Assembly: GCA_030622515.1 (NCBI GenBank)
Contig: JAUXGB010000002.1
Location: 1 to 40,710, forward strand
Source: Candidatus Altarchaeota archaeon
GTDB taxonomy: Archaea > SpSt-1190 > DYHY01
DNA length: 40,710 nucleotides
Direction of reading: 5' to 3'
The translations under genes were made by a program, and so were the position numbers. The notes under the pieces are model-generated. The model saw only the letters and a list, made by a program, of their open reading frames with translations. It had not been told where the DNA came from and ran no database searches. This document shows positions 1 to 9,231 of this stretch, piece after piece; the stretch's first letter is position 1; the number at the start of each line of letters is the position of its first letter.

Positions 1-272
1 AACCGGGCTGCAATACGCGCCTCCCATACCCAACCCTTCCCTTCTCCCCTTATAAACCTATTCTCTTCATTATGGCTTTTCAGGACAAAAAGGTTAACCA
101 TTATTGAATGTTAATCCACAACCAACCGCAAGAACCTTTTGTCGATTCGTGGAAATCAAGGGGGCGGCCAGACATAAACCTAAACTTACTACCAAGTAAT
201 AAGCCATATATACCCAATAACCTCTTTAGAGTGCAAAACCAACTATATAAATACCGACTATTTAAACCAGCC

Positions 273-1514
273 ATGACCTCCATAGTCCTTAATTTCGAAA
301 TCCACCAGCCCATAAGGCTGGACTGGATGAGGGATGAGCACAAAATCAGCAACAACGGGGATTTTTTCAAAAGATACTTTGACATGGGCCTTAACGAGAA
401 AATCTTCAGGCGGGTCGCCAAAAAGTGCTACTACCCAACCAACGACGCCATGCTGGAAACGATTGACGGGATGAAGAAGATTGGGAAGGATTTCAAGCTT
501 TCCTACTCCCTGAGCGGCACCTTCATTGAGCAGGCCAAAATGTGGGAACCCGGACTGCTCGACTCCTTCAAGCGCCTTGCAGAAACAGGCAATGTCGAGT
601 TCCTTGACGAGACCTACTACCACTCACTTTCCTCTCTTTTTGGGGAGAACAAGGATGAGTTTGTCGCCCAGTTGAGAATTCACCGGAAGGCTATGAAAGA
701 GCTTTTTGGCCAGGAGCCAAAGGTTATGAGAAACACTGAGTTTCTCTACAACAACCTGATAGCCCGCACTGCCGAAAGGGCCGGATATCGAGGAATCTAC
801 ACGGAAGGGATTGAATGGATTTTGAGGGGGTGGCGTTCTCCCAATTTCCTCTACCGGCCGATTGGCACAAAAAACATCTCCCTGTTGCTTCGCAACTACC
901 GGCTTAGTGACGACATTGGCTACCGCTTCTCAGCACACGACTGGAACGAATGGCCCCTGACAGCCGACAAGTACGCTTCTTGGCTGGCATCAACCCCTGG
1001 CGACCTCATCAACATCTGCATGGACTACGAGACCTTTGGGGAGCACCAGTGGCAGGAAAGCGGCATCTTCTGGTTTCTAAAATCCCTGCCCTACCAGATA
1101 GCAAATCACGACAACCTTGAGTTTGCAACCCCGAGCGAGGTGATTGAAAAGCACAAGCCCAAGGGGGAAATCGACGTCTTTGACTTTTCAACAATCTCTT
1201 GGGCCGATATGGAGAGGGATGTCTCGGCCTGGTTGGGAAACAAGATGCAGCAGAAAGCCTTTGAACAGGTGAGGAAGCTCGAAAAGTCGGTTTTGAAGAC
1301 GCAAAATCCCGAACTGCTCCACATATGGCGCCTCCTCCAGACAAGCGACCACTACTATTACCTTTGCATGAAGTGGTGGGGCGATGGCGACGTTCACCAT
1401 TACTTTTCACACATGAAAAACCCTCACGAAGCCTATGCAAACTTCATGAACATCATCTACGACTTCAAGGACCATGTAAATGAGTACCTGAAGAAAAACA
1501 ACATTAAAGCTTAA
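273..1514 (+). CDS. Glycoside hydrolase family 57 (alpha-amylase-like); start placed at the internal ATG MTSIVLNFEIHQP
   Basis: N-terminal 'LNFEIHQPIRLDWM', 'SYSLSGTFIEQ', 'EFLDETYYHSLSSLF', 'NTEFLYNN' are typical of GH57; TATA-like actatataaata about 25 nt upstream of ATG 273. Confidence 0.88.
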   Translation: MTSIVLNFEIHQPIRLDWMRDEHKISNNGDFFKRYFDMGLNEKIFRRVAKKCYYPTNDAMLETIDGMKKIGKDFKLSYSLSGTFIEQAKMWEPGLLDSFKRLAETGNVEFLDETYYHSLSSLFGENKDEFVAQLRIHRKAMKELFGQEPKVMRNTEFLYNNLIARTAERAGYRGIYTEGIEWILRGWRSPNFLYRPIGTKNISLLLRNYRLSDDIGYRFSAHDWNEWPLTADKYASWLASTPGDLINICMDYETFGEHQWQESGIFWFLKSLPYQIANHDNLEFATPSEVIEKHKPKGEIDVFDFSTISWADMERDVSAWLGNKMQQKAFEQVRKLEKSVLKTQNPELLHIWRLLQTSDHYYYLCMKWWGDGDVHHYFSHMKNPHEAYANFMNIIYDFKDHVNEYLKKNNIKA

Positions 1515-1557
1515 AAAGTGTGACGTGGTATGAACTATACAACGGAGGACAAAGGCC

Positions 1558-2718
1558 ATGAAAATAGCCCACTTTAGCTGGGAATCGCTCCACTCCATAG
1601 CGATTGGAGGGGTAGCGGCAGCCGTAACAGAACTTGCTGCAGCCCAAGCCCGCAAGGGTCACGAGGTCCACGTCTTCACCCGACCTGCGCCAGGCCAGCC
1701 CTACTTTGAGGAAATCCACGGCGTCCGCTACCACAGGTGCCCCCACCAGCTCCACCCAAACCTGATTGATGAGATGGGAAACATGTCCCGCTCACTGGTC
1801 CACCACTTTTTCGAAACAGAAAAAATAATTGGCGGCTTTGACATCTGTCACTTTCACGACTGGCACGTTGTTGATGCCCTCCACGACATAAAGAACGCCG
1901 GCCGCCGCTGCGTCTTCACCCTCCACTCAACCGAGTACGGAAGATGCGGGAACAACCACTTCAACGGAAGAAGCGACATAATCAAGGGAAAAGAAGGCTA
2001 TGGCGCCCACAAGGCAGACCGGGTAATTGCCTGCTCATTCGCGATGAAGGGGGAAATCGAATGGCTTTACGGGGTTCCCCACTGGAAGACCAAGATGGTT
2101 CGCAACGGAATTTCCGCCCACCAGTACAACGGCTGGCTTGACCCGGCAGAAATCAAGGCAAGGTACCAGATTGGTCCTCTTGACCCAACCGTCCTCTTTG
2201 TCGGGCGAATGTATTCCCAGAAAGGGCCTGACCTGCTTGTCGAAGCCATTCGCTCTGTCCTCAACGACAAAGGAAACGCCAAGTTTGTCTTCGCGGGAGA
2301 CGGACCAATGAAAAACGACCTCCAGAACCGCGCCAACCAGCTCGGCGTTGGCCACGCCGCTAGGTTCCTTGGCTATGTTGACGAAGGAGTCAAGCGAGCC
2401 CTGCTCAAGTCGTGCGATTGCGTTGTGCTCCCTTCAAGAAATGAGCCATTCGGAATAGTCGCCCTCGAGGCATGGGCATCCGGCAAGCCAGTAGTCGCCC
2501 TCCACGGGACCGGCACAAGCGAACTAATCTGGGAAGGTGTCACCGGCCTGAAAGCCTACCATAATCCTGAATCAATTGCTTGGGCAGTAAAGAACCTCTT
2601 CCACGACCACGAACGTGCCCGCTGGATGGGACGAAACGGAAGGCATGGCGCAGAAACCGAATACTCCTGGGATAAAGTTGCCGGAGATATGCTTGGCGTC
2701 TATGGGGAACTATTCTAA
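1558..2718 (+). CDS. Glycosyltransferase family 4 (glycogen/starch synthase-like)
   Basis: 'MKIAHFSWESLHSIAIGGVAAAVTELA', 'LFVGRMYSQKGPDLLVEA', 'PSRNEPFGIVALEAWASGKPVVA' GT-B motifs. Confidence 0.88.
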   Translation: MKIAHFSWESLHSIAIGGVAAAVTELAAAQARKGHEVHVFTRPAPGQPYFEEIHGVRYHRCPHQLHPNLIDEMGNMSRSLVHHFFETEKIIGGFDICHFHDWHVVDALHDIKNAGRRCVFTLHSTEYGRCGNNHFNGRSDIIKGKEGYGAHKADRVIACSFAMKGEIEWLYGVPHWKTKMVRNGISAHQYNGWLDPAEIKARYQIGPLDPTVLFVGRMYSQKGPDLLVEAIRSVLNDKGNAKFVFAGDGPMKNDLQNRANQLGVGHAARFLGYVDEGVKRALLKSCDCVVLPSRNEPFGIVALEAWASGKPVVALHGTGTSELIWEGVTGLKAYHNPESIAWAVKNLFHDHERARWMGRNGRHGAETEYSWDKVAGDMLGVYGELF

Positions 2719-3753
2719 AACTTCTGCCGCCGGGCGATGAACCAAGTGCCGGTACTGGTTTGTGCATGCAGGCCCACTAATGTCAACATCGAAATCAATC
2801 CTGTTTTTTTCAGCATATCTTTCAATTGGGTGTATTGAAGCCTTGAAGCAGTCTGCACTGTGGGTCGAGTCTGTCTCTATTTTCAAAGAATAGTTTCCTT
2901 CGCTGTTTTTCTGCAAGTTTGCATAAAATCCAAGCTTTCTTCCATTTTCTTTAGCTATCAACTTACCTTTAACTTCAAGTTTCTGGAAAATGTCAAAGCT
3001 TGGTGTGAATGATTCTGCAAACAGCGGTTCAAGCGACTCCTCAGCAAGGTTGGTTTTCTGAAGGGGTTTGTCTTCTTTACCATTGGAAGGCGTGTCCCCT
3101 TTAGGCTTAACATCGTAATCGGTAAAGAGTGAAATGTTTCTGTCGGCCCCTTCGAGCATAATGTCGCCTTCAAGCTTAGGGTAAGGGGGAGCTACCGTGA
3201 CATTTGATTTTGTATGTCGCGGGTCAGCATAAACCGAAATCTCCTCAGCAACCATTTGAATTATCGTTTCTTCAGGAGTCACTGCGGGTTCTTTTGAAAG
3301 AATCAGGTTTGCAAAAGGAATGTTTTTCAAAATCACCTGGTAAGACCGTCCCACAACCTTTTCATCACTAATGTATTTTGCACGATTAGCGGCAGTTTCC
3401 TTAATCTCCTTTTCCCTTTGCCACTCGAGTCGGGGTTTTGCCGAAACATCAACTCCTTTGCGCCTCAAATTCATGGTTTTCAGTTGGTTTGAAGTTTTCT
3501 GGTTTTCAGTTGGAGCTTGAACTTCGTTAGTAAGTCCCGGAACAAGCTTGCGTCGTGCCTCATTGTATTTTTCAAGCGCGTTTGCATAGTCTTTATAATC
3601 GTCTATTGTTGGCGCCCAAGGAAGTTTCGGTTCCTCAAGAGAGCCAAGGATAGAACCATTTCTCTTCATACCATCCGTCCCTGCCATAGCCCGTGAATAG
3701 CTTTTCCGTATATAAAACTTTCTTTGATTGCCTACTAAAAAAGGGTTAATCAT
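2710..3753 (-). CDS. Hypothetical protein, 347 aa; last gene of a coupled three-gene operon
   Basis: Long ORF; ATG (3753-3751) overlaps the stop of the preceding small ORF as ATGA. Confidence 0.7.
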   Translation of the reverse strand: MINPFLVGNQRKFYIRKSYSRAMAGTDGMKRNGSILGSLEEPKLPWAPTIDDYKDYANALEKYNEARRKLVPGLTNEVQAPTENQKTSNQLKTMNLRRKGVDVSAKPRLEWQREKEIKETAANRAKYISDEKVVGRSYQVILKNIPFANLILSKEPAVTPEETIIQMVAEEISVYADPRHTKSNVTVAPPYPKLEGDIMLEGADRNISLFTDYDVKPKGDTPSNGKEDKPLQKTNLAEESLEPLFAESFTPSFDIFQKLEVKGKLIAKENGRKLGFYANLQKNSEGNYSLKIETDSTHSADCFKASIHPIERYAEKNRIDFDVDISGPACTNQYRHLVHRPAAEVLE

Positions 3754-3905
3754 TCGGGGTTGTAGACCTCAGGATGGCTGTATTTCGGGTTAGGCTCCGG
3801 GGCTTTGCTGTGGGTGAAAACATAACTTGGCTGTTCCTTTTGGAGACGCTCTATCAGCGGCACGTAGTCGCCATGAACCCTCCAGTCGTCTTTTGTAAAT
3901 ATCAT
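3750..3905 (-). CDS. Hypothetical microprotein, 51 aa (MIFTKDDWRVHGDYVPLIERLQKEQPSYVFTHSKAPEPNPKYSHPEVYNPE); not in the supplied ORF track
   Basis: Fills exactly the gap between two co-directional genes, with ATGA overlaps at both ends. Confidence 0.65.
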   Translation of the reverse strand: MIFTKDDWRVHGDYVPLIERLQKEQPSYVFTHSKAPEPNPKYSHPEVYNPE

Positions 3906-4459
3906 CCTTCAACACTCGCATAGATCGGGTCGCTTGTCCATGTAACATCATATCCAAGCGTTTCTCCGGCAGACTTAATCCCTTCCGCAATGTGACTGAA
4001 ATCCCTCGAGCAGTTAAGCTCGCACTTCCTGCTTGACCTGACATATGCCGAAGCCGTCGGCTTGCCTGACACCTGGATTCCAATATCGACATCTTTTGCC
4101 TCATTTAGTCTTGCAAGAATATCATAACTGTCAATCCCTTCAGGGCCCATGACCGACTTCCCGTCGGTTTCAAGCTGGACCTGATTTTCTAGCCCAAGGC
4201 CTGCGCCAACCTGAACCTTGACAGGCTCATAAATCCTGTTGAACTGTTCAATGACAGACCTTGCCATCGGGTCGCCGTGATAGACCTTAAGCAAGTCAAA
4301 ACTCATCCCTATCAGGTGGACCGGCTCCTCATTCCAGTTCTTAAGAAGCTCTGAAAGCCCTTCGCCCGGCGGAAGCTCAGCCGCATTGCCAAGAAGCTCG
4401 ATAACCGCCGGATGAAATGTCAGCTCTTCCTTTCCCATTGAAACCCAATACTTCCCCAC
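3902..4459 (-). CDS. Hypothetical protein, 185 aa; first gene of a coupled operon
   Basis: Long ORF; TATA-like TATTATAAAGG upstream on the minus strand. Confidence 0.7.
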   Translation of the reverse strand: MGKYWVSMGKEELTFHPAVIELLGNAAELPPGEGLSELLKNWNEEPVHLIGMSFDLLKVYHGDPMARSVIEQFNRIYEPVKVQVGAGLGLENQVQLETDGKSVMGPEGIDSYDILARLNEAKDVDIGIQVSGKPTASAYVRSSRKCELNCSRDFSHIAEGIKSAGETLGYDVTWTSDPIYASVEG

Positions 4460-4497
4460 CTTTATAATACTTTAGAGTAATAGCTACTAAATAGAGG

Positions 4498-5580
4498 TTA
4501 AATCTTCCCCAATTCGGCTGCTGCAAGAAGGAACATTGAGTGGCTCCAGGCTAAAGGCAGGATTGAGATTGGCTTGCCGTTCTTGACCTGCTCGCTGAGG
4601 AAGCCTTGGTGGTTGGTCAGGCCGAGCTTCCACATCTTGTTTGCCTTCCTCCTGTCCCCAAGCAGCTTGTAGACTATTGCGGCTTCGAAGTTAAGCAGCG
4701 GCCAGGCGCCAGCCCCCTTCTTCCTATGGTGCCGATGAGCGATTTCTCCTTCGTAAGCGTCAAAAGGGTAGCGAAGCAGCCCGTCCTTTGTCACACAACC
4801 CTCTTCGATAGCTTTCAGCGTCTTTTTCCACCGCTTGTCTCCCGGCTTGACAAGGCCGAATGGCCAGACAAGGAAAAGCATTGAGGAATCAATTATCGGG
4901 TCGCTATAGTTCTTCCCGTGGCACCGTGCGAAAAACTTTCCGTTAAAGCTTGCCAAAGCTCTTGCCTTCAATTGCTTGGCAGTCTTTACCCAAGCCGCCT
5001 TGGGCTTTCTTCCAACAACCTTCCACAACTCAATCGTATCCAGAAGGCCTTTGGCGCATGCTGCTGCCGAGAATGTGAAGATTTCCTGGGCGTCGGCAAA
5101 GGCGTGCCTCTCCTCCCAAAGGTCTTCGCTTATCCCGCGGAAGCTTTTCCCGTCCCAGTGCTTAACAATGCCGTCCGCAAGAAGTTGCGCAAGTTTGAGG
5201 TTTGTCTTCTCGGTGTAGGCGAAGTGGAAAGCAATCGCCTGAAGGACCAGCCCGTTCTGGTCAGGCTGGAAAGCACCCTCAAAGTAGCGTCCGTTGGTTG
5301 AGTAGTTCTTCCTGAACACTCCGTACTCGCTCAGCCCTTCCACCCGCTCAAGGCACCAGTCAAAGAACGCTTCGGGAATTTTGTGAAGCCCTGCTACATT
5401 TGCAGCCATGCAGGAAAAGGCGGCATCCCGCGGCCAGACGTAACGATAGTCCTTAACCGTTGTTGGGTAAATGTTCAAATCGGTGTTCGAAGCGACAAGT
5501 GCCCCATTCTCAAGGGAGCACCTTCCAAGGACCTCGAGGCTTTTCTTGTAAACCTTCTTGAAAGTGGTGTCCATAAGCAA
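4498..5580 (-). CDS. Glucoamylase / glycoside hydrolase family 15
   Basis: 'YRYVWPRDAAFSCMAAN', 'QPDQNGLVLQAIAFHF', 'RWKKTLKAIEEGCVTKDGLLRYPFDAYEGE'. Confidence 0.85.
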   Translation of the reverse strand: MLMDTTFKKVYKKSLEVLGRCSLENGALVASNTDLNIYPTTVKDYRYVWPRDAAFSCMAANVAGLHKIPEAFFDWCLERVEGLSEYGVFRKNYSTNGRYFEGAFQPDQNGLVLQAIAFHFAYTEKTNLKLAQLLADGIVKHWDGKSFRGISEDLWEERHAFADAQEIFTFSAAACAKGLLDTIELWKVVGRKPKAAWVKTAKQLKARALASFNGKFFARCHGKNYSDPIIDSSMLFLVWPFGLVKPGDKRWKKTLKAIEEGCVTKDGLLRYPFDAYEGEIAHRHHRKKGAGAWPLLNFEAAIVYKLLGDRRKANKMWKLGLTNHQGFLSEQVKNGKPISILPLAWSHSMFLLAAAELGKI

Positions 5581-5618
5581 TAGGCAAGCTTTTTAGCTAT
5601 AAAACTTGTCTAAACAGC

Positions 5619-6815
5619 ATGGATGCATCCTATGTTCCTTGGCTTCACATGCACCAGCCGATGGTCTGGCAGGGCGGCAAGCTTGTTTCCAACCTTGAAA
5701 AGATGCTGGATTCTCCCGACAGCCAGCAGTCTGGCGACGCAAAAAAGATGCTTCGCGCTTACAAGAACCCTGCAACCTACTGCTACCGATTATCGAAAGA
5801 GGGCTTTAGCCCGAAAATGATGCTTGACTTCTCAGGGCTCCTGCTTGAAACCCTGTCTTCCATGGGCGAACGCCTTGCAACAGTTGAGGTTGATGGGGAA
5901 AAAGTCGGTGACATCATTGCCGCCTACAAAAAAGTTTTCAAAGCCTACCCGAAAGCGATTGAGTTTGCAGGGACAGCCTACAGCCACTGCTACTTCCCGA
6001 TAACCCCCAAGGTTGATTGGGAAATGCAAATCACCGAGTGGCGGAAAACCTTTTCCAAGCTGTTCGGCTCTTCGGCTCTTAAGCAGGTGCACGGCTTCTG
6101 GCTGCCTGAGCAGGGTGTTCCCGGAGGAAAGGATTTAGAGCGGCTGATTCACGAGGTGAAGAAAGCAGGCTACCATTGGCTCATTCTCCCGACAGAAGCG
6201 ATTGAGGGGGAGAAGAAGTTCTCCTGGGAGAAGCGGGTCAGCTACTGCGTAAAGCCATGGATACTTAAGCAGGGAAAAGAAAAGATTCCTGTCATCTTCA
6301 GGATGAGGTACGACTTTATTGACCAGCAGGCAGGATGCGATGCGAAAGGGGTTTACGAAAAAGCACTTTCAATCCAGCACCATTCCGGCAAGGTGCCTGC
6401 CCTCGTTTGTCCTGCAAGTGACGGGGAGAACGGGAACGTAATGATGAACCAGTTTTTCAAAGACACCTTTGTCCCCTTCTTCACAAAGCTCGAGAGCAAG
6501 AAGGTGGGCTCGATGCTTGTCAGCCAGTTCCTTGAAAAGTACTATCCATACGGCCCGAAGGAAGAAGTCAAGTTGAAGGTTCAGGGAGGCTCCTGGACAG
6601 GCAGCCATTCCAACTGGACCCAAGGGGAGCGGCGGGAGCAGCTGAGGCAAAAGGTAGAAGCGCTTTCGAAGAGCTTTCACAGGAAAAAGCAGTCGGAAAA
6701 AGCCCTTCAGGCCCTGCTGCTGGCCGAGACATCATGCTACCTCTACTGGAATGTTGACTTCTGGTTTGACCAGGGGGAGATGATGGTCAACTACGCGAAG
6801 AGGCTTCAGAAGTAG
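5619..6815 (+). CDS. GH57-like glycoside hydrolase
   Basis: 'VPWLHMHQPMVWQGGKL', 'HGFWLPEQGVPGGKDLERLI', C-terminal 'LLLAETSCYLYWNVDFWFDQGE'. Confidence 0.78.
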   Translation: MDASYVPWLHMHQPMVWQGGKLVSNLEKMLDSPDSQQSGDAKKMLRAYKNPATYCYRLSKEGFSPKMMLDFSGLLLETLSSMGERLATVEVDGEKVGDIIAAYKKVFKAYPKAIEFAGTAYSHCYFPITPKVDWEMQITEWRKTFSKLFGSSALKQVHGFWLPEQGVPGGKDLERLIHEVKKAGYHWLILPTEAIEGEKKFSWEKRVSYCVKPWILKQGKEKIPVIFRMRYDFIDQQAGCDAKGVYEKALSIQHHSGKVPALVCPASDGENGNVMMNQFFKDTFVPFFTKLESKKVGSMLVSQFLEKYYPYGPKEEVKLKVQGGSWTGSHSNWTQGERREQLRQKVEALSKSFHRKKQSEKALQALLLAETSCYLYWNVDFWFDQGEMMVNYAKRLQK

Positions 6816-7243
6816 CGGTCTATCGAAGGCTTGACCTCGTACCTGCCAACAGTGAAGGTTTTCTCGACCGGCTTGCACCCATCGACAAAGATGAGCGCCC
6901 TGTGCTTGCCAGTCTTTTCAGCAGGGTAAACTGCGTAGAACTTGCCTTTCTCCTCAACTATCGGCTGCATAGCATCCTGCCCCAGCTCATATGGGTCTTT
7001 GCCAAGCTTCCGAAGGCTTACATTTGGGAGGAAGATTCTGGCAGTTCCCGAAGGGGAGACAACCACCACGGCGAGCTTCCGGCGACGGCCAAAGTATCCT
7101 ATTGCAAACCTGTTGTTCTCGAATTCAACAAAGGCTTCCACAGGCTGTCTAGCCAGCAGCCGCTTAATAACCTTACCCAAGACAAAACTTAAAAAGGGGC
7201 TCGAAGGCGAAAGCTCTATGGCTAAAGAAGAGAAGAAAAACAA
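6806..7243 (-). CDS. Hypothetical protein; start uncertain (a TTG near 7180 is more likely than the listed ATG, which overlaps S27ae)
   Basis: ORF ends convergently with GH57; the N-terminus as called overlaps the adjacent divergent ribosomal gene. Confidence 0.5.
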   Translation of the reverse strand: MFFFSSLAIELSPSSPFLSFVLGKVIKRLLARQPVEAFVEFENNRFAIGYFGRRRKLAVVVVSPSGTARIFLPNVSLRKLGKDPYELGQDAMQPIVEEKGKFYAVYPAEKTGKHRALIFVDGCKPVEKTFTVGRYEVKPSIDRYF

Positions 7244-7442
7244 ATCCTCACCAAAGAAGGCTGAAAGTTACAAGATCGAGGGAAACAGGGTTGTCAGGCT
7301 CAAGAAATCATGCCCCCGCTGCGGTTCAGGCACCCTTATGGCAAAGCACAAGGGACGGCTCTACTGCGGTCGCTGCCACTACACAATCTTCGAGGAGAAG
7401 AAGGCCGCCAAGGAACCCAACAAGGATAAAAAGGGCAAGTAG
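7218..7442 (+). CDS. rps27ae: 30S ribosomal protein S27ae
   Basis: 'SCPRCGSGTLMAKHKGRLYCGRCHYTIFEEK' zinc-ribbon; CTTAAAAAG promoter about 30 nt upstream. Confidence 0.85.
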   Translation: MAKEEKKNKSSPKKAESYKIEGNRVVRLKKSCPRCGSGTLMAKHKGRLYCGRCHYTIFEEKKAAKEPNKDKKGK

Positions 7443-7454
7443 TTTCTCTTTTCT

Positions 7455-8420
7455 ATGATATCCCTCGGGATAGAGTCAACAGCGCATACTTTCGGGATAG
7501 GCATAGTCGGGCCCAAGGGAAAAATTTGTCTCAACCTTCGCGAAACCTACAAACCTCCCAAAGGCTCAGGCATAATCCCTGCCGAGGCAAAGGCGCATCA
7601 TGAGGCTGTTGCCAGCAAGCTGCTTGCCAAGGCAAAAAACTCTTTTGATTTTTCAAAACTCAATTTAATCTCCTACAGTAAAGGACCGGGGCTGCCGCCC
7701 TGCCTAAAGGTGGGTCTCACTGCCGCAAGAAATCTTGCCAAGGAACTAAAGCTGCCGCTGCTGGGAGTCAACCACTGCGTCGCTCACATCGAGATTGGCA
7801 AGCTAGCTACCGGCACGAAAGACCCTGTCGTCCTCTACGTCTCGGGAGGCAACACTCAGGTGCTCGCCCTAGCTGGCGGCCGCTATCGCGTCTTCGGGGA
7901 AACCCTTGACATCCCAATCGGCAACGCGATGGATGTTCTTGCGAGAAGGATGGGCTATGGTTTTCCGGGCGGACCTGTAACTGCAAGGCTTGCAGAAAAA
8001 GCTGACAAGTTTATTGAAATGCCGTACAGTGTCAAGGGAACCGATCTCTCCTACTCAGGTCTCCTTACCCATGCCAGCAGACTGATTGGAAAAGAGTCAA
8101 ACGAAAACATTTCCCACAGCTTCAGAGAGACAGGCTTTGCCATGCTGACCGAGGTTGTTGAACGAGCTTTAGCCCACACAGGCAAGAAGGAAGTGCTCCT
8201 CACCGGCGGCGTCGCGGCAAACGTTCGCCTTCAGGAGATGATGGCAAAGATGACCAAAGCCCGCAAGGCAAAAAGCTACGTTGTTCCGGAAAGCGTCAGC
8301 GGCGACAACGGCGCAATGATTGCTTGGACAGGGGTTTTGATGGCGCAGGCAGGCGTTTGCGAAGCAACCCACGACATCTCCCCCCGGCAGCGGACTGACG
8401 AAGTCAAAGTGGTTTGGTAA
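7455..8420 (+). CDS. kae1: tRNA N6-threonylcarbamoyladenosine biosynthesis protein Kae1 (KEOPS)
   Basis: 'LGIESTAHTFGIGIV', 'AKAHHEAVA', 'GVNHCVAHIEIG', 'LYVSGGNTQVLA', 'GGVAANVRLQEMM'. Confidence 0.94.
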   Translation: MISLGIESTAHTFGIGIVGPKGKICLNLRETYKPPKGSGIIPAEAKAHHEAVASKLLAKAKNSFDFSKLNLISYSKGPGLPPCLKVGLTAARNLAKELKLPLLGVNHCVAHIEIGKLATGTKDPVVLYVSGGNTQVLALAGGRYRVFGETLDIPIGNAMDVLARRMGYGFPGGPVTARLAEKADKFIEMPYSVKGTDLSYSGLLTHASRLIGKESNENISHSFRETGFAMLTEVVERALAHTGKKEVLLTGGVAANVRLQEMMAKMTKARKAKSYVVPESVSGDNGAMIAWTGVLMAQAGVCEATHDISPRQRTDEVKVVW

Positions 8421-8451
8421 ATTAGTTAAACCTCTGCCTTTTTCTCAACCC

Positions 8452-9231
8452 ATGCTGAAGGAAAAGCTTGCGAAAGGGGAATTTGTCCGGGCCCTCGAGG
8501 TTATTCCGCCGAAGAATTCAGACATTTCCGGGGTTCTCAAGCACGCCGGGCTTATGGGAGATATCGACCTTATCACCGTTGTTGATTCGCCGCTCGGGCG
8601 CCCGCTAATGAATCCCATCCCTGTCGCCCATCTTATCGAGAAGAAAGTAAAGAGGGAAACCCTTGTCCACTTCACCTGCAGGGACAGGAACCTAAACGAG
8701 ATTAAGGCAAGCCTGCTTGGCGCCCATGCGCTTGGCCTAAGGAACATCTTAGCCCTTACAGGGGATGCGACCCGGCTGGCAAAGCCGGTCTTTGAGCGCC
8801 ACTCAATAACCCTGCTTGAGGAGATTGGGAAACTCAACCGTGAGGCAGGTTGTAGCCTCTTCCCCGGGGCAGGAGGCAACCCAAACGCAAACAACCTCGA
8901 GGCTGAGCTTAAGAAGATAGGGAGGAAAGTCAGCGCCGGGGCAAACTTCATTATGACCCAGCCTGTCTTCGACGCAAAAAAAGCCAAGGCCTACGCAAAG
9001 TCGGTCGATGTGCCTGTCATTTTCGGCATCCTGCTTTTTTCCAACAAAAAGTCTGTTGAGTTTTTCTCAAAAGTGCCGGGAATCACCCTTCCGAAGGAAG
9101 CGGCAGCCCTTGCAGGGAACAGGAAGAAGCTTGAGAAATTTTACAGGAAGCTGCTCAGCGAGCTGAAGGGGTTCGCCAGTGGCATAGCCTTCATGCCGAT
9201 TGATGACGGGGCCTTCTCCTTAGAGCTCTAG
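8452..9231 (+). CDS. Methylenetetrahydrofolate reductase-like (MetF family)
   Basis: 'FVRALEVIPPKNSD', 'HFTCRDRNLNEIKASLLGAHALGLRNILALTGD', 'GANFIMTQPVFDA'. Confidence 0.85.
   Translation: MLKEKLAKGEFVRALEVIPPKNSDISGVLKHAGLMGDIDLITVVDSPLGRPLMNPIPVAHLIEKKVKRETLVHFTCRDRNLNEIKASLLGAHALGLRNILALTGDATRLAKPVFERHSITLLEEIGKLNREAGCSLFPGAGGNPNANNLEAELKKIGRKVSAGANFIMTQPVFDAKKAKAYAKSVDVPVIFGILLFSNKKSVEFFSKVPGITLPKEAAALAGNRKKLEKFYRKLLSELKGFASGIAFMPIDDGAFSLEL

Noticed and set aside
108-272. N-terminal extension of the first GH57 ORF
   Set aside because: The region contains TATA-like elements and low-complexity translation; homology-like sequence begins at MTSIVLNFEIHQP.
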